Positions 52,360 to 60,834 are shown, counted from the first letter of the stretch. The stretch: DNA of 64,000 nucleotides from CAZOZZ01 sp965262425 (GCA_965262425.1 OZ253536.1:2356001-2420000), one strand, 5' to 3'. Numbers and translations are program-made. Notes: generated from the sequence alone by a model not told the origin.

Positions 52360-53013
52360 ATGTCCACGAGAAACCCGATGAGACGCATCGTGGGCGCCGT
52401 CGTCTTCTCCACCTTCATGGTTTCCGAACCGGCCCTCGCGCAAACCTGGTTGGAGGAGGTCCTGGCGGCTCGCAAGGCCGAGCAAGCCCAGGAGCGAGAG
52501 GTCGGAACTGGCGCGGACATGCTGGCGGGAATCCATTACGATTTGCGCGGAATAATGGATGAAGCCCAGCCGCCTGGCGAACGGGTTGCGGTGACCGGGC
52601 CGCGCGCTCGTTCGGCGGAGCTCGTCCGAAGGTTCCAGGCCCTGCTCGACAACGTTGCCGGCCTGCACCGCCTTTCCATCGCATTTCAGTCCTTCAGGTT
52701 CGCGCCACTGGAGCAACGGTGGGCTCAGCGGGACATCCGCGCGAGGTCGAAGAGGCTGGAAGACATCTCACGAGATCTCTTCGGTTCGATGACCGATACC
52801 GCACCCGAAACGTTCGAGTATGAGCGAGAACGGTTCGCGGCAAGGCCACTCGAGGAGCAGTTGACGATGATCGGAACTCTGGCGGCACGAGTGCGGGTAC
52901 AGATTCTGCAGACGCTACAGACCGGGGTGATCGACATCACGCAACAGAACACCATCGTGTCCCGCCTGAACATCCTCTGGGATCTCGGTCGCTATCTGCA
53001 AATCGCCAGATAA
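52360..53013 (+). CDS. Hypothetical exported protein
   Basis: I start at ATG 52360 (or 52378), which leads a signal peptide (MRRIVGAVVFSTFMVSEPALAQ); the frame upstream to 52213 overlaps the inverted-repeat element. About 217 residues, Ala/Arg/Glu-rich and mainly helical (EEVLAARKAEQAQEREV, RRFQALLDNVAGLHRLS, ARVRVQILQTLQTGV). I do not recognise a family. The mature protein is charged with no membrane segment, so likely periplasmic. No operon partner on the same strand. Confidence 0.6.
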   Translation: MSTRNPMRRIVGAVVFSTFMVSEPALAQTWLEEVLAARKAEQAQEREVGTGADMLAGIHYDLRGIMDEAQPPGERVAVTGPRARSAELVRRFQALLDNVAGLHRLSIAFQSFRFAPLEQRWAQRDIRARSKRLEDISRDLFGSMTDTAPETFEYERERFAARPLEEQLTMIGTLAARVRVQILQTLQTGVIDITQQNTIVSRLNILWDLGRYLQIAR

Positions 53014-53140
53014 ACCATCGGACCGGCAGGCCCGTCCGGGCCGGCTCATCCGACAGCCAAGGCAGGGGCAGAGTCGAATCGGGCTACGCTGGAAACCTTC
53101 CACGATCTGGTCATGCACGGCGCAGGCATCAAAACGCACC

Positions 53141-53866
53141 TTACATGCCGGTCAAATATCCCGGTCCGCCGAGCCGACGGACTTCAGTCTGGATCTGCTC
53201 GGCACGAGTCCGGACGTAGTCGGATGGGGACGATGCGGACATGCGCTTCGGATTCGGAAGAACCGCGACCAGGATCGCTGCATCACGCGCGGTCAACTCG
53301 GATGGCAACTTTCCGATCAAGCGTTCGCTCGCCTCGCCCACACCAAACACACCGGGTCCAAACTCAGCGACGTTCAGATAGACTTCCATGATCCGTCGCT
53401 TCGGCCACATCAGTTCGATCCACACCGTGAACCAGGCTTCCGCGCCTTTACGGATCCAGTTCTGGGCGGGCCAGAGGAACAGGTTCTTGGCCAACTGCTG
53501 TGAGATCGTGCTAGCTCCACGTGTTCGGCGAGCCTGCCTGTTCTCGGCCAGAGCCTGCTGTATAGCCGCCCAGTCGAAGCCGGAATGATCCGGGAACTTC
53601 TGATCCTCCGCAGCGACCGCCGAGATAGCCAGCGTGGAGGCGATGTCTTCCCATTGGACCCAGTGGTGGTAGACGGGCTGATTGGAAGTCAGGTGTTCTC
53701 GAAGGATGAACGCGGTAATGGGCGGATCGATCCAGCGCAACGGCAGGACAAGCATGAATGTGACCGTAACAACGGCGATCGTAATGCCTGCCGAAAATCG
53801 CAGGCAGGCTCGCGCGAATCCTCGACGGGTGCTTCGCTTCCTTAACTTTTGGAGCAGCGGAAGCAT
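53141..53866 (-). CDS. mtgA: Monofunctional peptidoglycan transglycosylase MtgA
   Basis: 241 residues. One transmembrane anchor (about 26-46), then a GT51 domain. The motif AVAAEDQKFPDHSGFDW contains the catalytic Glu, GASTISQQLAKNLFLW follows, and RRIMEVYLNVAEFGPGVFGV is the third motif. It polymerises lipid II into glycan strands in the periplasm without a transpeptidase domain. The start overlaps the permease stop by ATGA. Confidence 0.93.
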   Translation of the reverse strand: MLPLLQKLRKRSTRRGFARACLRFSAGITIAVVTVTFMLVLPLRWIDPPITAFILREHLTSNQPVYHHWVQWEDIASTLAISAVAAEDQKFPDHSGFDWAAIQQALAENRQARRTRGASTISQQLAKNLFLWPAQNWIRKGAEAWFTVWIELMWPKRRIMEVYLNVAEFGPGVFGVGEASERLIGKLPSELTARDAAILVAVLPNPKRMSASSPSDYVRTRAEQIQTEVRRLGGPGYLTGM

Positions 53867-55181
53867 CAGCGGACCTCCGTCGTGGTACGCTCGCGCGTAC
53901 TCCAGAGATAGAACGGGACGCCTGCCGCGAAGAGTAGCGCACCCATGAAGATCTCACGAAGACCTGCTCCGGCGACCGCAAAGACCGAGTACGCTGCGGC
54001 GAGTGCCGAAACGACCACCGCGAAACGCGCACCCTGGCCGCCCCATCGACCCGGGTCGCGAGCGATCAGGACGATTTGGGCCAGCGGCGTCAGTACGTAG
54101 GAAAGCAGTACCGTCACAGTCGCCAACACCAGGGCGAAGGTGAAGAGACCGACGAGCCCCCGCGTGTAGTTGGCCATCACGAGAGCCGTGCAGAGGGAGG
54201 AGGAGAGAAGCAGCGTGAAGGCCGGTGTGCCACGCGCGTTCAGCCGACTGAAGCTCACCGGAAAAAGCCCGTCGCGTGCCGGGGCGAGCGGCATCTGACC
54301 CTGCATGAGCACCCAGCCGTTGAGAACACCAAAGCCCGCCAGTGCCGCGCCCGCGGCGACCAGTTTGTCTGCGCCGGCCCCCACATGCGCGCTGCCGCAT
54401 CCGCGAACGGAGCAGCGGAAGCCGCAAGCTCGTTCATGGGCAGGACACCCATCACGGCTACCGTGCTCGCGACGTAGATCACCGCCGTGGCCACGGTGCC
54501 CCAAACGGTCACGAGCGGGATCGTACGAGCGGCGTCCTTCACTTCGTCCGCTGGGATCGTCGCGGACTCGAGCCCGAGGAACCCCCAGAGAGTGAGTACC
54601 GCGGTGACCATGACGACCGACAGGTTCGATTCACCACTGGTGTTGAACGGCGTGAAGTTGGCCGTGTCTACCCAGAACAGACCCACGGTCGCGAACACGA
54701 TCAGCGGCAGGACCTTGAGCATCGTGGTAACAGCCTGCACGACCACTGCCTCCCGCAATCCCCATACGTTGACCGCCGTCAGCAGCCAGACCGCGCCCAG
54801 CGCGACCCCAGCCATGAGCAGAGGTGATCTCTCGATCATTGGAAAGAACGGAGTCAGATAGCTGGTGAACGCCGTGGCGATCGCGGCATTGCCGATCCAC
54901 ACCGAGACCCAGTATCCCCAGGCAACCAGGAAGGCCGGAAAATCCCCGAACGCCTCCCTGGTATATGCGTACGGCCCACCCTCGGCGGGCATGATGCGAG
55001 CCATGCGCGCGAAGACTGCAGCCAGGTACACCGCACCAACAGCGGTAACGAACCATCCGATCAGGGAGATTGCGCAGTACGCGCCCAGGGCCGAGGGCAC
55101 GAGGTAGGCGCCCGCTCCCACCATGTTGCCGATGACCAGCGCGAGGCACGTCCACCTCCCTAGCGCCTTCTTGCGCCTCAA
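53866..55181 (-). pseudogene. APC-family amino acid/polyamine antiporter, frameshifted
   Basis: Two frames together make one permease of about 438 residues. 55181-54383 reads MRRKKALGRWTCLALVIGNMVGAGAYLVP... to AAPFADAAARMWG. The rest (54378-53866) continues in another frame as AGADKLVAAGAALAGFGVLNG to the end. The break is at five C (54378-54382; G on the coding strand), where six would keep the frame. About 11-12 transmembrane helices and the motif VIGNMVGAGAYLVP mark the AdiC/PotE-type branch. The start is TTG, overlapping the preceding ORF by TTGA. It may be intact if the homopolymer is misread. Confidence 0.82.
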
Positions 55182-55330
55182 CCGCCCGCACGCTGGCGAA
55201 CGCCTTCGAAATCATCCTTGATGCAGTCGTACGCGGTGGCGAGTGAGAGCCCATCCGAGTCGCGCCCGTAGGCAGGAGTGGACGCGATACCAGACATCAC
55301 GACCTTCGGATGATTGAACAATAAGCACTT
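55178..55330 (-). pseudogene. Unidentified gene remnant translationally coupled to the permease
   Basis: The last 50 codons before the permease (KCLLFNHPKVVMSGIASTPA, YGRDSDGLSLATAYDCIKDD and on to FEGVRQRAGG) look like real protein and end exactly at the permease start (TTGA overlap). Upstream of about 55330 the frame contains repeat text and loses protein character. Antiporters of this type are often coupled to a decarboxylase or deaminase, so this may be the 3' end of such an enzyme gene, but I cannot identify it. Together with the repeat at 55487 it fills the 367-base gap. Confidence 0.35.
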
Positions 55331-55486
55331 GGCCACGTTGCGCCCCCTCAGATTTTGAGAGCTGTTCCCGAAAAGTGATGGAGATGTTATTAAACGGGAG
55401 TCAATCAATACTGGCCGGAACGAGCAAGTGCCCCCCAATAGCGTACAGCCGGCCGCTTGCTCCTCCAGACCCCGGGCTCTAGTCCC

Positions 55487-55513
55487 AATCTGCGTAATCC
55501 GCGTAATCTGCGT
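55487..55513. repeat. Three tandem 9-base units AATCTGCGT
   Basis: AATCTGCGT, AATCCGCGT, AATCTGCGT in direct order at 55487-55495, 55496-55504 and 55505-55513. This kind of intergenic drift repeat occurs in many bacteria. It lies between the permease remnant and the acyl-CoA dehydrogenase gene. No function assigned. Confidence 0.7.
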
Positions 55514-55548
55514 ATCGACTTCGGACCTCGGACTCTCCATGCCATTCC

Positions 55549-56709
55549 TCAATCGACCTTATACTTCGCAACCAGCCCCTTCGCTATCAGTATCCGCTGT
55601 ATCTCGTTAGTCCCGCCACCGACAATCAGGAGGGGCGCATCACGATAGTAACGCTCGACCGCAAGATCCTTGGCATAGCCGTAGCCGCCGTGGACGCGCA
55701 TTGAATCCAGGGCGATTTCCTGGGCGGCCTCCGTTGCGAACAGCTTGGCCATTCCCACCTCCAGGTCGCAACGCTCGCCACTGTTCTTCTTCTCGGCGGC
55801 GCTGTAGGTGAGCAACCGTGCGGCTTCCAGTTTGGTTGCCATGTCGGCAAGCTTCGCCTGGATGGCTTGATGCTGACAGATCGGTTTCCCGAACGTGACG
55901 CGGTGCTGGGAGTAGTGGATGGCGTCCTCGAAAGCGGCGCGGGCGATCCCCAGGGCGCGGGCGGCCACGTTGATCCGTTCGCTCTCCAGGCCGGTCATGA
56001 TCTGCTTAAAACCCTGGCCTTCCGTGCCGCCAATCAGGTTTCTCGCCGGAACCCTGAAATCTTCGAACACAATCTCACAGGTTTCCACACCCTTGTAGCC
56101 GCACTTCTCGATATCCCGGCTAATGTTGAAGCCGGGATTTCCCTTCTCGACGATGAAGGCGGTCATCCCCTTATATGGGGGCGTGGTGTCGGGGTCGGTC
56201 TTGGCAAGCAGAGCAAACGTGTCGCCGTAGCGACCGTTCGTCACCCACATCTTCGAGCCGTTCAGAACGTAGTCGTCGCCGTCACGTTTCGCAATGGTTC
56301 GAATCCGCTGGACGTCGCTTCCGGCGTCGGGCTCGGACAGGGCCAGGCCTCCGCGATGCTCCCCCGTTGCCAGTTTCGGCAGAATCCGCTGCTTCTGTTC
56401 TTCTGTTCCGAAACGCGCCAGGACATCGCACATCACCGAGTGGGTGCCCAGTATGCCGGCGGCCCCCATCCAACCCCGTGACACTTCTTCGAAGATCATG
56501 GCATAGGTCACATAGTCGAGATCCAGGCCTCCGTAGGCCGCTGGTATGTTGGCGCCGAACAGGCCCAGCTCTTTCATCCGCTCTACGAGTTCGAACGGGT
56601 ACTCGTCTTTAGGTTCCAGTTCCCTGGCAGCGGGAATGACTTCACGATCGACAAAGCTGCGGACGGCAACCAGAATTTCCTGTTGCTCGTCGGATAGTTT
56701 CGATTCCAT
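55549..56709 (-). CDS. Acyl-CoA dehydrogenase
   Basis: ATG at 56709 (MESKLSDEQQEILVAVRSF); 386 residues, full length. FAD-binding features: GGLALSEPDAGSDVQRIRT, MWVTNGRYGDTFALLAKT and the C-terminal helical MRVHGGYGYAKDLAVERYYRDA. At the place of the classical catalytic Glu (EGT in medium-chain enzymes) the sequence reads VGGGTNEIQR, so the base must come from another position, as in isovaleryl-type and some long-chain enzymes. It oxidises an acyl-CoA to the trans-2-enoyl-CoA and passes electrons to ETF. It may work with the crotonases at 1-3.5 kb. Confidence 0.92.
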   Translation of the reverse strand: MESKLSDEQQEILVAVRSFVDREVIPAARELEPKDEYPFELVERMKELGLFGANIPAAYGGLDLDYVTYAMIFEEVSRGWMGAAGILGTHSVMCDVLARFGTEEQKQRILPKLATGEHRGGLALSEPDAGSDVQRIRTIAKRDGDDYVLNGSKMWVTNGRYGDTFALLAKTDPDTTPPYKGMTAFIVEKGNPGFNISRDIEKCGYKGVETCEIVFEDFRVPARNLIGGTEGQGFKQIMTGLESERINVAARALGIARAAFEDAIHYSQHRVTFGKPICQHQAIQAKLADMATKLEAARLLTYSAAEKKNSGERCDLEVGMAKLFATEAAQEIALDSMRVHGGYGYAKDLAVERYYRDAPLLIVGGGTNEIQRILIAKGLVAKYKVD

Positions 56710-56765
56710 CACATCACATCACCTTTTCGGCTTTGTTGGCGTGGGAGAAGGAGGGCCTGGCGACT

Positions 56766-56931
56766 CTAGGAGCCTGCGCGGCAGAAGAGATCTACTGCGA
56801 AAGCGGTATAATCGGTCCATATTTCCCCGATTTTTCGTAAAATGGAACCACTATTCGCCTCAAAATCGAGAAAATCTGACCTCGATTCTCCACTTTCTCG
56901 CTACGATCTCTTCTGCCGCGCAGGCTCCTAG
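56766..56931. repeat. Palindromic element, family B (166 bp, perfect 27-bp ends)
   Basis: It starts CTAGGAGCCTGCGCGGCAG (56766-56792 with AAGAGATC) and ends with the exact complement at 56905-56931. The interior has CTGCGAAAGCGGTATAATC (as in the short copy at 11328) and an AT-rich stretch. The last bases CTAG supply the TAG stop codon of the ThiS-ThiG gene. No protein gene. The two ends could form a long hairpin that ends transcription. Confidence 0.88.
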
Positions 56932-57911
56932 CGGATGTTTCCTTCCAACGGGGATGACGCTGCAGCGTAAAGTTTCTTCTGAATGCGACCCGCAACATAT
57001 GCGAGCCGGCCGGCTCTGACGGCCAAATTCATTGCTTCAGCCATCGCGCCGGGGTCCTCTGCTCCTGCAATGGCGGTGTTCATCAGAACGCCGTCAGCGC
57101 CCAGTTCCATCGCCAGCGCCGCATCGGATGCCGTTCCTACGCCGGCATCCACGATCAGCGGGACTTCGGTGATCCTCTCTCGCAGGATTCGCATGTTGGC
57201 GGTGTTCTGAATCCCCATCCCCGATCCGATTGGAGCGCCGAGCGGCATGATCGCAGCCGCACCGGCATCGACGAGACGAAGCGCCACGATCAGATCGTCG
57301 TTGGTATAGGGCAGAACGATAAACCCTTCCGATGCCAGGATCTTCGTGGCTTCGATCAACCCGGCCGTGTCGGGGAACAGGGTCTGCTCGTCGCCTATGA
57401 CCTCCAGCTTCACCCACTCTGAAAGACCGGCCTCCCTGCCAAGGTGAGCCGTACGAACGGCGTCATCGACCGTATAACAACCTGCCGTGTTCGGCAGGAT
57501 CATGAACCTCGAGGTGTCGATATGGTGCAGAAGGGATTCGCCTTCAGGAGCGTTCAGGTCGACTCGCCGAACGGCAACGGTCACCATGTCCGCGCCCGAC
57601 TGGGTGTGGGCCTCGACCATCACCTCGTTACTCGCGTACTTGCCGGTACCAACGATCAATCGTGAGCCGAACCGCCGTCCCGCGATGACGAACTCCGTCT
57701 CTTCGGATCCTCCGCCGACAAAGTGCACCACCTCGATCTGATCGTGGGTTTCGACGGTGACTGCGTCCCAGTTCCCACGAGGGACCACGGAGCGATTCCG
57801 CTCGACGGCAATCCGATCCGTCGGCAGATCGAAGTGCTCGAGCAATTGGCGGATGTTCAGGGCAGACGGGACTTGCCGGGGCTCTCCGTTCAGCTGGATT
57901 TCGACGCTCAT
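56928..57911 (-). CDS. thiG: ThiS-ThiG fusion (sulfur carrier / thiazole synthase)
   Basis: ATG at 57911 (MSVEIQLNGEPRQVPSAL); 327 residues. Residues 1-67 are a ThiS ubiquitin-like sulfur carrier ending HFVGGG, followed without a break by ThiG (about 75-320), with the Schiff-base Lys in EWVKLEVIGDE, NTAGCYTVDDAVRTA and PIGSGMGIQN. ThiG makes the thiazole phosphate of thiamine from deoxyxylulose-5-phosphate, dehydroglycine or glycine imine, and ThiS thiocarboxylate. In separate form ThiS must end in a free Gly-Gly, so the fusion needs processing or another mechanism. TAG comes from the family B palindrome. No TPP riboswitch is visible upstream. Confidence 0.93.
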   Translation of the reverse strand: MSVEIQLNGEPRQVPSALNIRQLLEHFDLPTDRIAVERNRSVVPRGNWDAVTVETHDQIEVVHFVGGGSEETEFVIAGRRFGSRLIVGTGKYASNEVMVEAHTQSGADMVTVAVRRVDLNAPEGESLLHHIDTSRFMILPNTAGCYTVDDAVRTAHLGREAGLSEWVKLEVIGDEQTLFPDTAGLIEATKILASEGFIVLPYTNDDLIVALRLVDAGAAAIMPLGAPIGSGMGIQNTANMRILRERITEVPLIVDAGVGTASDAALAMELGADGVLMNTAIAGAEDPGAMAEAMNLAVRAGRLAYVAGRIQKKLYAAASSPLEGNIR

Positions 57912-58042
57912 ACCAGTCCACATGTTAGCAGAAGCCCAATGCGTTTAGGAACGCACGCGGCAATTCGATCCTCACCCAGGAGTTGTCAGGGAAAACAAGC
58001 TCGGGACAGGCATGTTCTGCCCGCTTCCGGTCCAGTTCCCTG

Positions 58043-58072
58043 TTGACACATGAAGCCGGAGACTCCCATAAT
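58043..58072 (+). promoter_or_regulatory. Sigma-70-type promoter of the nuo operon
   Basis: TTGACA (58043-58048), an 18-base spacer and CATAAT (58067-58072) lie 58 bases before the nuoA ATG. It is a good match to consensus and the only clear promoter in the 218-base gap between thiSG and nuoA. Confidence 0.55.
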
Positions 58073-58129
58073 GATGGGTTCGGCTGTAGCTAGAAGTCCT
58101 TTTTTTATGCGAGGTTACGCCGCTTTCAC

Positions 58130-58814
58130 ATGCTTGAGAACTGGCTGCCGATTCTCATATTCCTGGTCCTCATTACTGGGTTCGCCGTGACCTCGCTGAT
58201 CATGTCATGGGTCCTGGGCGTTCGCAATCCGACACCCGAGAAGCTCACTCCTTACGAAAGCGGCATGAAGCCGATCGGAACGGCTCGGGATCGGTTTTCG
58301 ATCCAGTTCTACATCGTAGCGATGTTGTTCCTGCTCTTCGACATCGAGGTTATATTTCTTGGGTCTTCCGCAGAATTTGTGGGTAAAACCGTCTTCCATC
58401 GCCGCTTGAGGAGACCACGGTGCTCGCCAAGCCTCAAGGCTTCCCTCGCAAGCTCGGCGGCTGCGCCGGCCTTGACCCTCGGCTGCGCTCCGCGGTGTCG
58501 GCTGGTGTGGGCGATGGGGAACGGGGCCTCCGGCGGGGGCTCCGGGCACCGGGTGTAGGCGTCCGACCGAAGTGGGTACTGGAATATTCGCCGTCGAACA
58601 AAAGAATAAGGTACTTTGTTTCAATTACTTATGTGCGCACAGGCCTTTGGACTGCCCACAAATTCTGCGGAGGAGGCTATTTCTTTTCCCGTGGGCTGTG
58701 GTTTTCCGCGACCTCAAGCTGTTCGCCTTCTGGGAAATGCTGGTGTTTATCGGTGTCATCCTGGCCGGATACATCTACGTGTGGAAGAAAGGCGCACTCG
58801 AGTGGGAGAAATAA
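58130..58814 (+). pseudogene. nuoA: NuoA (complex I subunit A), interrupted by a 317-bp element
   Basis: Codons 1-77 (58130-58360) end LLFDIEVIFL. The gene resumes after the element at 58686 with FPWAVVFRDLKLFAFWEML and ends TAA 58814. Without the insertion the protein is 119 residues with three transmembrane helices, normal for NuoA, including the conserved loop PYESGMKPIGTARDRFSIQFY. The reading frame runs into the element and stops at 58558 as a truncated 142-residue product. NuoA is a core membrane subunit at the quinone-site junction, so loss should disable complex I unless the element is removed or another copy exists. Confidence 0.95.
58361..58677 (-). mobile_element. 317-bp miniature inverted-repeat element, copy 3 (inside nuoA)
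   Basis: Perfect 8-base direct duplication TATTTCTT on both sides (58353-58360 and 58678-58685). Removing one flank copy and the element rejoins GTT ATA TTT CTT TTC CCG TGG in frame. The ends are as in the other copies. Same orientation as copy 2, opposite to copy 1. Confidence 0.95.
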
Positions 58815-58859
58815 TCGGGCAATCACACCGACGCTCCTTCCCCGGACCGACTGGAATTC

Positions 58860-59333
58860 ATGTTCTCAGATCAGACAGAAGCGAAATTCAAGAAACTCGT
58901 GGAGGCATACCCGCGGAAACGGTCTGCGCTGATACCCATGCTGCTGGTCGCGCAGGAGGAACACGGCTGGGTAAAACCGGAGGCCATCGATTACGTCGCC
59001 CGGGTTCTGGACATGACACCGTCCGATGTCGATTCCGTTGCGTCGTTCTACACGCTTCTGCACCGGAGTCCGGTCGGGAAACACGTGATCCAGGTTTGCA
59101 CGAACCTTTCCTGCATGTTGTGTGGCTCCGACAACATCGAACGAGCACTTGAAGAACAGTTAGGCATCAAGGTCGGAGAGACCACCTCCGACGGCATGTT
59201 CACTCTGATTGAAGCGGAATGCCTCGGCTCCTGTACGACCGCGCCCGTGGTCCAGGTCAACGGAGAATTCCGCGAGAACCTGGATTCGCAGAAAGCCAGA
59301 GTCATGCTCGACGAGTTGCGCAAGAACTCATGA
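58860..59333 (+). CDS. nuoE: NADH-quinone oxidoreductase subunit E
   Basis: 157 residues. Thioredoxin-like fold with the four Cys of the [2Fe-2S] cluster N1a: CTNLSC and, 40 residues on, ECLGSC. The N-terminal helical half (RKRSALIPMLLVAQEEHGWVKPEA, VASFYTLLHRSPVGKHVIQVCTN) is typical. Part of the NADH-dehydrogenase module with NuoF and NuoG, which are not in this window. The stop overlaps nuoH by ATGA. Confidence 0.95.
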   Translation: MFSDQTEAKFKKLVEAYPRKRSALIPMLLVAQEEHGWVKPEAIDYVARVLDMTPSDVDSVASFYTLLHRSPVGKHVIQVCTNLSCMLCGSDNIERALEEQLGIKVGETTSDGMFTLIEAECLGSCTTAPVVQVNGEFRENLDSQKARVMLDELRKNS

Positions 59334-60343
59334 TCGACTATCTCAGCAATCCCCTCGTTATTCTGATGACGAAAATGCTGGTCATTTTCGGGGGACTGAT
59401 GGGTGTGCTCGCGTATATGACGCTGCTCGAACGCAAGGTCATGGCCTGGGTCCAGATGAGACCGGAGCCGAATCGCGTCGGTCCTCTGGGCCTGCTCCAA
59501 CCACTGGCCGATGGACTCAAGTTCCTCTTCAAGGAAGAAGTCGTTCCGACCAGCGCCAACAGGATGATCTTCGTGCTGGCCCCGGCCGTGTCGTTGATAC
59601 CGGCGTTCCTGTCTTTTGCCGTCATTCCGTTTGGTCCGCACTTTCAGATCGCAGACCTCAACGTCGGACTTCTTTTTGTGTTCGCGGCGACGTCGGTTGG
59701 AGTGTACGGAATCGTCCTGGGCGGATGGGCGTCCAACTCGAAGTATTCACTGCTGGGAGGATTACGTGCGTCCGCACAGATGATCAGCTACGAGCTCAGC
59801 CTGACGCTTTCCGTCATCGGGGTCTTGATCATCGCCAACACCCTCAGCCTTTCCGAGCTGGTTGTCTCGCAACGGGGAACATGGCTCGGATTCATTCCGC
59901 GGTGGAACATATTCCTGCAGCCGATTGCGTTCGGGATCTTCGTGATCAGTTCGATCGCCGAGACCAACAGGCTGCCCTTCGACATGGCCGAAGCCGAACA
60001 GGAACTGGTCGCGGGGTGGCACACCGAATACAGCTCGATGAAGTTTGCGATGTTTTTCCTGGCTGAATACGCCAACATGATCACGGTTTCGGCGATCGCG
60101 ACGATCCTCTTCCTGGGCGGATGGGATGGCCCGATGTTCGGCCCCCCCCTGCTGCAGCTCTACGTGCTACCCACTTTCTGGTTCGTTCTGAAAATTTTTG
60201 CTTTCGTTTTTGGGTTCATGCTCGCGCGGGCCACGCTGCCTCGAATCCGTTACGACCAGCTGATGGCCTTCGGTTGGAAGGTCCTGTTGCCACTGGCCCT
60301 GGCCAACGTTGTGATCACCAGCTTTTTCGTGGCCATCCTATGA
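59330..60343 (+). CDS. nuoH: NADH-quinone oxidoreductase subunit H
   Basis: ATG 59330; 337 residues, about eight transmembrane helices. The highly conserved loops ERKVMAWVQMRPEPNRVGP and LPFDMAEAEQELVAGWHTEYS form the quinone chamber with NuoB/NuoD. Overlaps both neighbours by ATGA. Confidence 0.96.
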   Translation: MIDYLSNPLVILMTKMLVIFGGLMGVLAYMTLLERKVMAWVQMRPEPNRVGPLGLLQPLADGLKFLFKEEVVPTSANRMIFVLAPAVSLIPAFLSFAVIPFGPHFQIADLNVGLLFVFAATSVGVYGIVLGGWASNSKYSLLGGLRASAQMISYELSLTLSVIGVLIIANTLSLSELVVSQRGTWLGFIPRWNIFLQPIAFGIFVISSIAETNRLPFDMAEAEQELVAGWHTEYSSMKFAMFFLAEYANMITVSAIATILFLGGWDGPMFGPPLLQLYVLPTFWFVLKIFAFVFGFMLARATLPRIRYDQLMAFGWKVLLPLALANVVITSFFVAIL

Positions 60344-60834
60344 TCGAAGTTCTATTTTTTCTGTTTGCGGCCATGGCCCTGGGTTCAGCGATCAACGTCC
60401 TGGTCCAGAAGCATGTCCTCTACAGCGCGCTGTCGCTCATCATGATGCTGGCCTCGGTAGCCGGCCTGTATGTGCTCCTTCGTGCAGATTTTCTGGCGGT
60501 GATTCAGATCCTTGTCTATACCGGCGCGATCATGGTCCTGTTCGTGTTCGTGATCATGCTGCTCAACGTCACGTCCGGAGAAGAGGCCGCCGAGGACCCG
60601 ATGAAGTGGCTGAAATTCATCGGAATACCGGCCGGCCTTTTCCTGCTCGCGATGATCTCTTCGGTCGTGTGGCAGACCGGGGTCGAGGGTGTGGACACCG
60701 CCGGGCTCATCGGCACTCCCGAGGCGATCGGGACGAGTATGTTTACCGATTATCTGTTGCCCTTTGAAGCCACCTCTCTGTTGATCCTGATCGCAATCAT
60801 AGGCGCCGTCGTCCTGGCGAAGAGAGACGTATGA
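60340..60834 (+). CDS. nuoJ: NADH-quinone oxidoreductase subunit J
   Basis: ATG 60340; 164 residues, five transmembrane helices. The conserved segment ADFLAVIQILVYTGAIMVLFVFVIMLL includes the pi-bulge helix. Overlaps nuoH and nuoK by ATGA. Confidence 0.95.
   Translation: MIEVLFFLFAAMALGSAINVLVQKHVLYSALSLIMMLASVAGLYVLLRADFLAVIQILVYTGAIMVLFVFVIMLLNVTSGEEAAEDPMKWLKFIGIPAGLFLLAMISSVVWQTGVEGVDTAGLIGTPEAIGTSMFTDYLLPFEATSLLILIAIIGAVVLAKRDV

Noticed and set aside
55487..55513. Possible CRISPR array from tandem units
   Set aside because: Three directly adjoining 9-base units with no spacers. No cas genes in the window.
57912..58129. TPP riboswitch upstream of the ThiS-ThiG gene
   Set aside because: The conserved CTGAGA and ACCTGAT blocks were looked for on the minus strand and not seen.
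58361..58677. Self-splicing intron or intein as the nature of the 317-bp element
   Set aside because: Target-site duplications and terminal inverted repeats indicate DNA transposition. 317 plus 8 bases is not a multiple of three, and no group I/II core is recognisable. RNA-level removal is kept only as a test in the nuoA finding.
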